Assembly (NCBI GenBank): GCA_045597205.1
Contig: JAZODT010000096.1
Span: 1-29,289, forward strand
DNA: 29,289 bases
Direction of reading: 5' to 3'
DNA from: UMGS755 sp045597205
GTDB taxonomy: Bacteria; Bacillota; Clostridia; UBA1381; UBA9506
Part shown: positions 1 to 7,185 of the stretch, piece after piece
Layout of the letters: the number at the start of each line of letters is the position of its first letter
How positions within the stretch are numbered: the first letter of the stretch is position 1
Position numbers and translations under genes: made by a program
Notes under the pieces: model-generated
What the model saw: only the letters and a program-made list of their open reading frames with translations
Told to the model about the DNA's origin: nothing
Database searches by the model: none

Positions 1-806
1 TTAATTTCTTTTTGTGTATTTTCATAGTGGCGCAAAACCGCCTCCTCGTTTTCTTCTTTTAAATGTATATATGTAGAGTAATTCCCCTCATATATCGTCA
101 CTTTTTCATGTTCTAAAGCAAAAATACGGTTTGTGACTTTATCTAAAAAATAACAGTCATGCGAAATTAAACAAAAGGCGCCTTTATAATCTCTTAAATA
201 GCTTTCAAGCCACTCCACTGCTTCTAAATCCAGATGATTGGTAGGCTCGTCTAATAGCAAAAGATTCGCTCCAGATAACAACAACTTACATAATGCTACT
301 CTTGTTTTTTGTCCTCCGGAAAGATGGGCAAAAGGTGCCGTTAACTCTGCCTCTTTAAATCCCAACCCTAAAAGAGAGGAACGCGCCCGGCTTTGATAAG
401 TATATCCATCTCGTTCACGAAACCGTTCCATTAAACGATGTTGTTTTGCGGTTAACTGCTGCAAATCACCTTGACCCTTTTCAATTTCTGCCGCTATTTG
501 TTGCAATTCTGCTTCTACCACTATCACATCTTCATAAACCGTTAAAACTTCTTCTATCACTGTTTTATCCGAAGTTAAGTTGGTGTGCTGTTCTAAATAA
601 CCAATCACTGTTTGTTTGTTTTGAAAAACTTCGCCGGATGTAGCCTCCATTTGCCCAAGCAAAATTTTAAACAACGTGGTTTTACCGGTGCCGTTAGCAC
701 CGATTAATCCTATTTTATCGGAGTCGCCAATGGTAAAGGACACATTTTCAAACAAACACCGGTCTCCAAACTCCTTAGACACACCGGATAAATTAAACAA
801 ATTCAT
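1..806 (-). CDS. ABC-F family ATP-binding protein, C-terminal part beyond left edge
   Basis: The reading frame starts at the ATG at 806 (GGGAG upstream) and stays open to base 1, giving 268 residues of a family that is usually 500-650 long. It contains the complete first nucleotide-binding domain: Walker A GANGTGKTT at about residues 36-44, signature LSGGQ at 162-166, Walker B ending in DEPTNHLDL at 186-194 and the switch ISHD at 214-217. There are no membrane segments. DEPTNHLDL and the start of a charged linker after residue 240 are hallmarks of ABC-F proteins, soluble tandem ATPases that act on the ribosome (translation factors or, in some subfamilies, antibiotic protection). The usual SHDRYFLD is SHDCYFLD here. 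It lies 26 nt downstream of the unknown membrane protein gene and is probably co-transcribed with it. The subfamily (YdiF-like, YfmR-like or resistance type) cannot be decided without the second half. Confidence 0.9.
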   Translation of the reverse strand, partial: MNLFNLSGVSKEFGDRCLFENVSFTIGDSDKIGLIGANGTGKTTLFKILLGQMEATSGEVFQNKQTVIGYLEQHTNLTSDKTVIEEVLTVYEDVIVVEAELQQIAAEIEKGQGDLQQLTAKQHRLMERFRERDGYTYQSRARSSLLGLGFKEAELTAPFAHLSGGQKTRVALCKLLLSGANLLLLDEPTNHLDLEAVEWLESYLRDYKGAFCLISHDCYFLDKVTNRIFALEHEKVTIYEGNYSTYIHLKEENEEAVLRHYENTQKEI

Positions 807-832
807 ACCATAACTCCCGTCACTTATAAAGC

Positions 833-1429
833 CTATTCATTAAATTTGGTTTTTACCTTTTCCTTGGTTTTATAAATCAAATCGCTAAGGTAAAACTTTT
901 TACTGCCGGCAACATAACCCAAAAAGCCGGCCGCCAATGTCATAATGGGCGAAACCAAAAGAAGAAGTACCGGCGTACTATCCTGACAAAATCCAATAAG
1001 AGAGCTAAACCAAACCCGCACAATGGTGGTTAAATAATCAATAAAGAAAACCTCTGTTATCATGCGGGGTTCGTTATCAGGAAAGGTATAATATGACTGC
1101 ACAACCACATCCCGTATGGGCAAAATATTGTTTTTAACCAAACCAAAAAACAAAATCACCAGCAAATTAAAAATCGCCAAAGGCGCCGCCATAATCAAAC
1201 CCTCGGTTAACGGTTTTAACTCCTTGTGGAGCAAATCCCGTTTGGCAGCCTTGTGAGTTCTGGAATACAGCTTGCCGAAAAACACCAGGCTAAAAACAAG
1301 ACTGTATGCTTTAAATACCCAGTCGGCTTTGAACATCCAGGTTGAAAATAACAAAAAAAGAAATTGAATTATTAAACAAACCACATAATCCACAAATAAC
1401 ATAAGCATGGTTTTTTTACGGATAGACAT
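833..1429 (-). CDS. Unknown multi-pass membrane protein (198 aa)
   Basis: I do not recognise a family. The start ATG at 1429 is preceded by AAGGAG at good spacing. The product is rich in Phe, Leu and Val, with about four hydrophobic stretches: residues 8-33, 40-52 (shorter), 78-98 and 150-175. A basic segment (SRTHKAAKRDLLHKELK) lies between the second and third, and a basic, acidic-ended tail (YKTKEKVKTKFNE) closes the protein. The N-terminus MSIRKK is positively charged, so it probably faces the cytosol. It lies 18 nt downstream of ybeY and 26 nt upstream of the ABC-F gene, so it is probably part of a phoH-ybeY-this gene-ABC-F transcript. In many Firmicutes dgkA or an HD-domain membrane protein occupies this neighbourhood; no motif of either is visible. 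No function is assigned. Confidence 0.75.
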   Translation of the reverse strand: MSIRKKTMLMLFVDYVVCLIIQFLFLLFSTWMFKADWVFKAYSLVFSLVFFGKLYSRTHKAAKRDLLHKELKPLTEGLIMAAPLAIFNLLVILFFGLVKNNILPIRDVVVQSYYTFPDNEPRMITEVFFIDYLTTIVRVWFSSLIGFCQDSTPVLLLLVSPIMTLAAGFLGYVAGSKKFYLSDLIYKTKEKVKTKFNE

Positions 1430-1447
1430 ATCATTTCACTCCTTCTT

Positions 1448-1927
1448 TTATCTAAACAACGCAAGGCTATTTAAAATTTCTTCCTGTTTAGCAAACATTT
1501 CTGATTCTTTACGGGGACCCTCTTCATGGTCGTAGCCCAACAGATGAAGCATGGAATGAACCGTTAAAAAGCCAAGCTCTCGTTCCAAAGAATGACCGTA
1601 TTCTCTGGCCTGCTCCTCTGCTTTAGGCAGTGAAATAACAATATCACCCAAAAACACCGAGTCATCCATTATATCTTCATCTTCCACAATCAAAACCCCG
1701 TCTTCTACGGTCAGCATTGGGAAAGAGAGCACATCTGTTTCCCTATCAATGTTCCGTTCCTCTCTGTTTAAGCCACGAATCCCTGCGTTATCCGTTATGG
1801 AAAAGGATACCTCTGCAGCATAAGGAAATTCTTCAAATTCCAATGTTTTATCCACACATTGTTGCACCAAGGTCTGCAAGCTTTCCGGCAGTGCCAAGGC
1901 CTCATCATTTAGAATAAGACTTGTCAT
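1448..1927 (-). CDS. ybeY: Endoribonuclease / rRNA maturation factor YbeY
   Basis: A 159-residue protein of normal family length. The C-terminal part shows the zinc-binding motif HSMLHLLGYDH followed by E (H-x3-H-x5-H), which defines the UPF0054/YbeY metallo-endoribonucleases involved in 16S rRNA 3' end maturation and ribosome quality control. Upstream are the conserved blocks ERNIDRETDVLSFP and LGDIVIS. The ATG at 1927 is preferred over longer in-frame starts because it has AGGAG 8-9 nt upstream and the extra residues resemble nothing in the family. It overlaps the 3' end of phoH by 23 nt, so translation of the two is probably coupled. The phoH-ybeY pairing is the common arrangement in bacteria. 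Confidence 0.96.
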   Translation of the reverse strand: MTSLILNDEALALPESLQTLVQQCVDKTLEFEEFPYAAEVSFSITDNAGIRGLNREERNIDRETDVLSFPMLTVEDGVLIVEDEDIMDDSVFLGDIVISLPKAEEQAREYGHSLERELGFLTVHSMLHLLGYDHEEGPRKESEMFAKQEEILNSLALFR

Positions 1928-2903
1928 GACTATTGCTCCTGTCATTTTTTTGACGCTTAGCGTCATATTTTTCATAGGCCTGAATAATTTTTTGCACCAG
2001 GGGATGGCGCACAACGTCTTTATGTGAAAAATAGCAAAAGGCCAAATCCTCCACATCTGAAAGAATTTTTATAGCTTCTTTCAAACCGCTGCGTTTGCCG
2101 TCCGGCAGGTCAATCTGGGTAATATCACCGGTGATGATGGCCTTTGAGCCAAAGCCAATACGGGTTAAAAACATCTTCATCTGTTCCGGAGTGGTGTTTT
2201 GCGCTTCATCTAAAATAATATAGGAATTATCTAACGTCCGTCCGCGCATATAGGCTAAAGGTGCCACCTCAATCAGCCCCTTTTCTACATAACTGTTATA
2301 GCTTTCGGTGCCAATCATTTCAAACAGAGCATCGTGCAGGGGTCTTAAATAAGGGTCCACCTTGTTCTGCAAATCGCCGGGCAAAAAGCCCAGCTTTTCG
2401 CCAGCTTCTACTGCCGGACGGGTAATGATAATACGACTGACTTCTTTTTTGCGGAAGGCCGTTACGGCTTTAGCTACCGCCAAATAGGTTTTACCCGTAC
2501 CGGCCGGACCAATGCCAAACACCACTGTATTTTCTCCCATTGCACGGATATATTCCTTCTGCCCTAAGGTTTTGCTTTTAATAGGCTTCCCCCGGGAGGT
2601 AATGCAAACGCAATCATTGCCCACATCTTTTAATGCTTCTGTCTTCCCTGTTTTAGACATCATAATGGTATAGGTAATGCTTTGCTCGGTTAAGCCGTCA
2701 CCACGTTCTAAGGATTCAACCATAGACAAAATGGCACGTTTTGCCGTTTCCGTCTCTTCCTCGCCGCCTAAAATTTTTAATATGGAATCTCTGCAGGAAA
2801 TAGAAACTGAAAGTTCCTTTTCCACTTGCTTGATATGACAGTCAAAATCCCCAAACAAACCGCCCAAATCCACTGTGGAAACATCAATACTCCGTTCTGC
2901 CAT
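1905..2903 (-). CDS. phoH: PhoH-like ATPase
   Basis: 332 residues from the ATG at 2903; an in-frame GTG at 2915 would add four residues (MIAY). Neither start has an ideally spaced Shine-Dalgarno: AAAAAGG lies about 3 nt before the GTG and about 15 nt before the ATG, so the choice is open. The N-terminal third is a KH-like RNA-binding region (the SVSISCRDSILKILGGEEE block). The ATPase domain follows, with Walker A GPAGTGKT near residue 133, the conserved ITRPAVEAGEKLGFLPGDL block, and Walker B IILDEAQN followed by TTPEQMKMFLTR. This is the PhoH/YlaK helicase-like family, cytosolic and probably acting in RNA metabolism with YbeY, whose gene overlaps it. The basic tail (KYDAKRQKNDRSNSHDK) is a little long. 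A hairpin terminator separates it from the tRNA gene upstream; no clear promoter was found in between. Confidence 0.94.
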   Translation of the reverse strand: MAERSIDVSTVDLGGLFGDFDCHIKQVEKELSVSISCRDSILKILGGEEETETAKRAILSMVESLERGDGLTEQSITYTIMMSKTGKTEALKDVGNDCVCITSRGKPIKSKTLGQKEYIRAMGENTVVFGIGPAGTGKTYLAVAKAVTAFRKKEVSRIIITRPAVEAGEKLGFLPGDLQNKVDPYLRPLHDALFEMIGTESYNSYVEKGLIEVAPLAYMRGRTLDNSYIILDEAQNTTPEQMKMFLTRIGFGSKAIITGDITQIDLPDGKRSGLKEAIKILSDVEDLAFCYFSHKDVVRHPLVQKIIQAYEKYDAKRQKNDRSNSHDKSYSK

Positions 2904-2986
2904 ATATGCAATCACACACCTTTTTGTAAAAATCTAATACCGGTTATTCTTTCACAAAACCCTGAAAATATTTTAAATCATACAAG

Positions 2987-3013
2987 AAATGCCCGCCAAA
3001 TCGGCAGGCATTT
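2987..3013 (-). terminator. Hairpin terminator after the tRNA-Glu gene
   Basis: An 11-bp stem (AAATGCCTGCC / GGCGGGCATTT, one G-U pair) with a 5-nt loop lies about 20 nt beyond the CCA end of the tRNA, before phoH on the same strand. The following bases on the minus strand are only moderately U-rich. It is symmetrical enough to work in both directions. Confidence 0.65.
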
Positions 3014-3034
3014 TGCTCAGTGTTGCTGCTTTTT

Positions 3035-3109
3035 TGGTGACCCGTACGAGATTCGAACTCGTGTTTCCGCCGTGAGAGGGCGGCGTCTTAACCACTTGAC
3101 CAACAGGCC
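3035..3109 (-). tRNA. tRNA-Glu (anticodon CTC)
   Basis: 75 nt fold into a full cloverleaf. The acceptor stem is GGCCTGT / ACGGGTC with two G-U wobbles, the D arm is GTC...GAC, and the anticodon stem CCGCC/GGCGG carries a CTCTCAC loop, giving anticodon CTC (codon GAG). The T arm is ACGAG-TTCGAAT-CTCGT, the discriminator is A and the 3' CCA is encoded. The sequence closely follows the usual Firmicute tRNA-Glu. A CTC isoacceptor is supplementary to the essential TTC one, which is not in this window. Its own promoter lies directly upstream. Confidence 0.96.
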
Positions 3110-3150
3110 ACATTCTCTCAAAAGCAACACATATTAATTTAACATAGGAT

Positions 3151-3179
3151 ATTTTAACATAATTCTGCCCATATTGCAA
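3151..3179 (-). promoter_or_regulatory. Sigma-A promoter of tRNA-Glu
   Basis: On the minus strand TTGCAA (-35, 3174-3179) and TAAAAT (-10, 3151-3156) are separated by exactly 17 bp, about 40 nt before the mature tRNA 5' end. Confidence 0.8.
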
Positions 3180-3207
3180 GTATTTTTTTCATTTTTGTGA
3201 GAATTAA

Positions 3208-3235
3208 TTTACATTGAGAGGGGTTGTGGTAAAAT
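3208..3235 (+). promoter_or_regulatory. Candidate sigma-A promoter upstream of a structured segment
   Basis: TTTACA (3208-3213) and TAAAAT (3230-3235) with a 16-bp spacer. The expected start near 3242 coincides with the first base of a self-complementary segment. It points towards the pheS T-box but lies about 210 bp before the T-box's own promoter. Confidence 0.5.
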
Positions 3236-3241
3236 AATACC

Positions 3242-3355
3242 ATCATGCTTTCTCTGTGTAAGGGAAGGCGGCGCGCGAAGCGAGAACCTAGCGGTGGCGG
3301 GCAACCCCTGCCGTGCCCTACGGCAGATTACAGACAATGATCGTCGCCTGCTTTT
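3242..3355 (+). ncRNA. Candidate structured RNA between tRNA-Glu and the pheS T-box
   Basis: This stretch is markedly more GC-rich than the flanking AT-rich spacer and has no convincing ORF. The ends can pair: ATCAT (3242-3246) with ATGAT (3337-3341), and CTGT-AA with TTACAG just inside. An inner stem-loop CTGCCGT-GCCCT-ACGGCAG (7 bp) and a GGCGGG / CCCTGCC hairpin compete for shared bases. GGCGGCG (about 3267) can also pair with CGTCGCC (about 3342), an alternative fold. A candidate promoter ends 6 nt before the 5' arm. The 3' end is unclear: only a short TTTT at 3352-3355 is seen, with no classic terminator. I looked for SRP RNA, 6S RNA and tmRNA hallmarks and found none. It could be a stand-alone small RNA or an extended 5' leader of the pheS transcript. 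Confidence 0.35.
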
Positions 3356-3417
3356 CAAAAAAGAAGAAATTTATGAGGAAGCCTGGGCAGAAATTCTCAA
3401 AAAAAGTTAAAAAATTC

Positions 3418-3446
3418 TTGCAAAAATCCAATTTTTGTGATACAAT
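3418..3446 (+). promoter_or_regulatory. Sigma-A promoter of the pheST operon
   Basis: TTGCAA (3418-3423) and TACAAT (3441-3446) are separated by 17 bp. Transcription would begin near 3453, just before the T-box stem I region. Confidence 0.8.
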
Positions 3447-3452
3447 ACTCCA

Positions 3453-3717
3453 TATATGATGAATAAAAGCAAGGAAGAGGCAAAGTAAAGTCGCCACCAC
3501 CTCAAACAAGAGAGGATTTCTCACTGGGCTGAAAGGAAATCCGGTTAAGGGCGTGCTTGAAATTTCACCTTGGAGCTGCACAGTTGAACGGCTTTTTTAG
3601 TAGGCTGTGCCGGAGCATGCGCCCGTTATGCGCAAAATGAGTCGGGTAAAACCGAAAAATAAGGGTGGTACCGCGTACGATTTTATCGTCCGTCCCTTTG
3701 TGGGGCGGGCGTTTTTT
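3453..3717 (+). promoter_or_regulatory. T-box riboswitch, phenylalanine specific
   Basis: The 14-nt-class T-box consensus AAGGGTGGTACCGCG is present exactly at 3661-3675, followed by a terminator hairpin at 3687-3711 (10-bp stem, 5-nt loop) and a TTTTTT run. The stem I region carries the AGAGAGG motif near 3510 and the specifier side GAAATTTCACC; the triplet TTC at 3564-3566, followed by A, fits a Phe codon and the downstream pheS gene. By the known mechanism, uncharged tRNA-Phe pairs with the specifier and with the bulge in the T-box, forming the antiterminator and allowing transcription of pheS onwards. The exact stem I limits were judged by eye. Confidence 0.93.
3687..3717 (+). terminator. 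T-box intrinsic terminator
   Basis: CGTCCGTCCC (3687-3696) pairs with GGGGCGGGCG (3702-3711) around a TTTGT loop and is followed by six T. It is mutually exclusive with the antiterminator that uses the T-box bases 3661-3675. The pheS start lies 31 nt beyond. Confidence 0.9.
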
Positions 3718-3747
3718 ATTTTGTGTATAATCGAAAGGAGAATATAT

Positions 3748-4767
3748 ATGAAAAATCAACTGCTTTCTATGAAAGAAAAAGCAGAAAACGCTTTGAAAAA
3801 TGCTAAAAACCTGCAAGATTTGGAGGATATCCGTGTCGGTCTGTTAGGTAAAAAAGGCGAACTCACCGCTATTTTGCGCGGTATGGGCGGCCTTTCTGCC
3901 GAAGAACGCCCTATCATCGGTCAGCTGGCTAACGATGTTCGTAGCTTTATTGAAGAAAAAATTGAAGCACAAAAAGCTGCTCTGTTAGCAGCAGAACGAA
4001 GTGAAAAATTAAAGGCCGAAACCTTAGATGTAACCATGGGCGGCCGCACACCAATTATCGGCAAAACCCATCCCTTAACCACCGTTTTGGAGGAGGTTCA
4101 AAAAATTTTCGTTGGTATGGGTTTCTCCATTGCTGAAGGTCCCGAAGTGGAATATGATTATTATAACTTCGAAGCTTTGAACATCCCGAAAGACCATCCT
4201 GCACGCGATACGCAGGATACCTTTTATATTAATGATAACATCGTGCTCCGTTCTCAGACCTCATCAGTTCAGATTCGTGTTATGGAACAGCAAAAGCCTC
4301 CCATCCGCATCATTGCACCCGGTCGTGTATATCGTAGTGACGCTGTGGATGCTACCCACTCCCCTGTTTTTCATCAGATTGAGGGTTTAGTAGTAGATAA
4401 GGGCATTACTATGGGCGACTTAAAGGGCACCTTGGAAACCTTTATGAAAACCCTTTATGGTAACGATGCTGTGCTCCGTTTCCGTCCCCATCATTTTCCC
4501 TTTACTGAGCCCAGTGCCGAAGTTGACGTTTCTTGCTTCGTTTGCGGTGGTAAAGGTTGCAGGGTTTGCAAAGGCGAAGGCTTTATTGAGCTGTTGGGTG
4601 CCGGTATGGTGCATCCCAAAGTGTTGGAGCGTTGCGGTATTGATACTTCTGTTTACAGCGGTTTTGCCTTTGGCTTAGGCTTAGAGCGTATTGTTATGCG
4701 TCGTATGAATATTGATGATATGCGTCATTTATACGAAAACGACCTGCGCTTTTTAAACCAGTTTTAA
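3748..4767 (+). CDS. pheS: Phenylalanine--tRNA ligase alpha subunit
   Basis: 339 residues, normal for the bacterial alpha subunit. The start ATG at 3748 has AAAGGAG 7 nt upstream; a longer in-frame reading from 3607 runs through the T-box terminator and is rejected. Residues 1-90 form the N-terminal coiled coil that holds tRNA. The class II core follows: motif 2 GRVYRSDAVDATHSPVFHQIEG, and near the C-terminus motif 3 GFAFGLGLERIVM and the end ENDLRFLNQF. The alanine in GFAFGLG belongs to the phenylalanine pocket. The CFVCGGKGCRVCKG cysteine cluster is typical of Firmicute PheS. It forms an (alpha-beta)2 tetramer with PheT, whose gene starts 28 nt downstream, and acts in the cytosol. It is the first gene of the T-box-controlled operon. 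Confidence 0.98.
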   Translation: MKNQLLSMKEKAENALKNAKNLQDLEDIRVGLLGKKGELTAILRGMGGLSAEERPIIGQLANDVRSFIEEKIEAQKAALLAAERSEKLKAETLDVTMGGRTPIIGKTHPLTTVLEEVQKIFVGMGFSIAEGPEVEYDYYNFEALNIPKDHPARDTQDTFYINDNIVLRSQTSSVQIRVMEQQKPPIRIIAPGRVYRSDAVDATHSPVFHQIEGLVVDKGITMGDLKGTLETFMKTLYGNDAVLRFRPHHFPFTEPSAEVDVSCFVCGGKGCRVCKGEGFIELLGAGMVHPKVLERCGIDTSVYSGFAFGLGLERIVMRRMNIDDMRHLYENDLRFLNQF

Positions 4768-4795
4768 GGCTCGCTGAAAGAAAGGAGAATGAACA

Positions 4796-7168
4796 ATGAA
4801 AATACCTATGAGTTGGCTCAATGACTATACAGATGTAAATGACATCACCCCACTAGAATATAACCACGCCCTGACCATGACAGGCTCTAAAGTTGAGGGC
4901 ATCGAAAATCCAGGCGAAAACCTGCTAAATGTGGTAACCGGTAAAATTTTAGAAATTGCTCCCCATCCCGATGCGGATAAACTGGTGGTTTGCCAGATTA
5001 ACGTGGGGGATAAAACCCTGCAGATTGTTACCGGTGCCCCCAATGTTAAGGTGGGTCAGACGGTGCCCGTTGCTTTAGACGGTGCTCTGCTCCCCGATGG
5101 TACCAAAATTAAAACCGGCAAGCTCCGTGGCGTGGAATCTGCCGGCATGCTCTGTTCTTATGAAGAATTAGGTATGAGTGAAGCGGATTTCCCCGATGCT
5201 GAATACGGCATTTTGGTTTTAGACAATGCCCTGCCTGCCGGCATGGACATTCGTGACGTGTTTAACTTAAATGAAAACATTGTAGATTTTGAAATTACCT
5301 CTAACCGTCCCGATTGCCTTTCTGTTATTGGTTTAGCTCGCGAAACTGCGGTAACCTTTGGCAGACCCTTTACTGTAAAAGAACCGGTAGTAAAAGGTTG
5401 CGGCGGTGATATTAACGATTATGTTTCCATCTCAGTAGAAGATACCGAGGGTTGCCTGCGTTATTGCGGCAAGGTGGCTAAAAACATTAAAATCGGTCCC
5501 TCGCCCCAATGGATGCAAAAACGTCTTAAGGCTTGCGGCATTCGTGCTATTAATAACATTGTGGATATTACCAACTATATTATGTTAGAATATGGCCAGC
5601 CAATGCACGCCTTTGATTTGCGTGATTTAGAAGGTAGCGCCGTTTGTGTTCGCCGCGCTCGTGCCGGCGAAACCCTGACCACGTTAGACGATGTGGAACG
5701 AGTGCTAGATGATTCTATGCTCATGATTTGTGACGGCAAAAAACCTGTTGGCGTTGCCGGTGTTATGGGTGGTCAAAATTCTGAAATTAAGGATGATACC
5801 ACCATCATTTTATTTGAATCCGCTACCTTTAAAGCGCCTTTGATTCGTAAAACTGCCAGAAAACTGGGGCTTAGAACTGAAAGCTCTTCTCGCTATGAAA
5901 AAGGTCTTGACCCTGAAAATACTCTACCCGCTATTCTGCGTGCCTGCCAGCTCATTGAAGAGCTGGGTTGCGGTGAAATTGTGGATGGCATCATTGATAT
6001 TTATGACGAAAAAGAAGAACCCAACGTAATTCCCTTTGACCATGAAAAAATCAACCGTTTCTTAGGCACCAACATCGACCGCCAGTTTATGGAAGATACC
6101 TTGCGTGCTTTAGACTTCACCGTAAATAGCGATTCCGTTATTCCTCCCTCTTTCCGTAAGGACATTGAGGGCTTTGCTGATGTGGCTGAAGAAATTTTGA
6201 GAATTTATGGTTACGATAAAATCCCCTCAACCTTAATGTGCGGCGAAACGGCGCATAGCGTAAAAACCCCGTCACAGAAGTTAGAGGATAAAGTGAAGGA
6301 ACTCCTTTGTGCCTGCGGTATGAATGAAATTATAACCTTCAGCTTTACCAATCCCAACTATTTTGAAAAGCTGTGCCTCGCGGCTGACAGTCCTTTGCGT
6401 AACACTGTTACCATCAGCAACCCCTTAGGTGAAGAAAACTCTGTTATGCGTACCACCGCTATCCATTCTATGATGGAAACTGTGGCTCGAAATATTAATT
6501 TTAAGAACGATTCTGCCAAACTCTTTGAGCTGGCAACCATTTATCTGCCCACAGAAGAAGGCAAACTGCCGGAAGAACGCCGTGTGATTTCCTTAGGTCT
6601 TTACGGTGCCTGCGATTTCTTCGACTTAAAGGGCATTGTAGAAGCTTTGTTTGCCGGTGTGGGTCTTTCTTCTGCACAGTTCCGCCCTGAAACCGAAAAT
6701 CCCACTTTCCACCCCGGCCGCCTAGCTTCCATTTGTGTGGGTAAAAAAGAAATAGGTATTCTGGGTCAGATTCATCCTGCTGTTTGTGATAACTACGGTG
6801 TGGATAAAGAAATTTATGTGGCACAGATTAATATGCCTGACTTACTGACTTACGCTAAGAACAACAAAACCTATCAGCCTCTGCCCAAATATCCCGCTGT
6901 TCACCGTGACCTTGCCCTGTTGGTGGATGACGGTGTACTGGCTGCTGACATTGAAACCGTGATTAAGAAAAAGGCTAAAAAGCTCTTTGCCGGCTTAACC
7001 CTGTTCGATGTATATAAAGGCAAACAGGTGCCGGAAAACAAAAAATCTATGGCTTATTCCTTAACCTTACAGTCTATGGAAAAAACCCTGACTGATAGCG
7101 AAGTAAACGAAATCGTTCAAGAAGTTCTTTCTGCACTAGAAAAGGAATTAGGTGCTACATTACGTTAA
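4796..7168 (+). CDS. pheT: Phenylalanine--tRNA ligase beta subunit
   Basis: 790 residues, full length for the bacterial beta subunit. The N-terminal module is followed by the EMAP-like tRNA-binding OB fold (about 40-150: the PHPDADKLVVCQI and IVTGAPNV blocks). Next come the B3/B4 editing domain (about 210-385, with NIVDITNYIMLEYGQPMHAFD), the B5 domain, the catalytic-like core, and the C-terminal ferredoxin-fold anticodon-binding domain (about 695-790, with YPAVHRDLALLVDD). AAAGGAG lies upstream of the ATG. The B3/B4 domain is expected to hydrolyse mischarged Tyr-tRNA-Phe. It follows pheS by 28 nt and precedes aroA by 17 nt with no terminator between. Confidence 0.98.
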   Translation: MKIPMSWLNDYTDVNDITPLEYNHALTMTGSKVEGIENPGENLLNVVTGKILEIAPHPDADKLVVCQINVGDKTLQIVTGAPNVKVGQTVPVALDGALLPDGTKIKTGKLRGVESAGMLCSYEELGMSEADFPDAEYGILVLDNALPAGMDIRDVFNLNENIVDFEITSNRPDCLSVIGLARETAVTFGRPFTVKEPVVKGCGGDINDYVSISVEDTEGCLRYCGKVAKNIKIGPSPQWMQKRLKACGIRAINNIVDITNYIMLEYGQPMHAFDLRDLEGSAVCVRRARAGETLTTLDDVERVLDDSMLMICDGKKPVGVAGVMGGQNSEIKDDTTIILFESATFKAPLIRKTARKLGLRTESSSRYEKGLDPENTLPAILRACQLIEELGCGEIVDGIIDIYDEKEEPNVIPFDHEKINRFLGTNIDRQFMEDTLRALDFTVNSDSVIPPSFRKDIEGFADVAEEILRIYGYDKIPSTLMCGETAHSVKTPSQKLEDKVKELLCACGMNEIITFSFTNPNYFEKLCLAADSPLRNTVTISNPLGEENSVMRTTAIHSMMETVARNINFKNDSAKLFELATIYLPTEEGKLPEERRVISLGLYGACDFFDLKGIVEALFAGVGLSSAQFRPETENPTFHPGRLASICVGKKEIGILGQIHPAVCDNYGVDKEIYVAQINMPDLLTYAKNNKTYQPLPKYPAVHRDLALLVDDGVLAADIETVIKKKAKKLFAGLTLFDVYKGKQVPENKKSMAYSLTLQSMEKTLTDSEVNEIVQEVLSALEKELGATLR

Positions 7169-7185
7169 AAAACAGAGGGATTGTT

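Noticed and set aside
3242..3355. SRP RNA (4.5S) or 6S RNA
   Set aside because: The GGAAGCAGC-type apical motif of SRP RNA and the long central-bubble form of 6S RNA are not seen; left as an unassigned structured segment.
3607..3747. N-terminal extension of pheS
   Set aside because: It would run through the T-box and terminator; the ATG at 3748 has an ideal ribosome binding site and matches family length.
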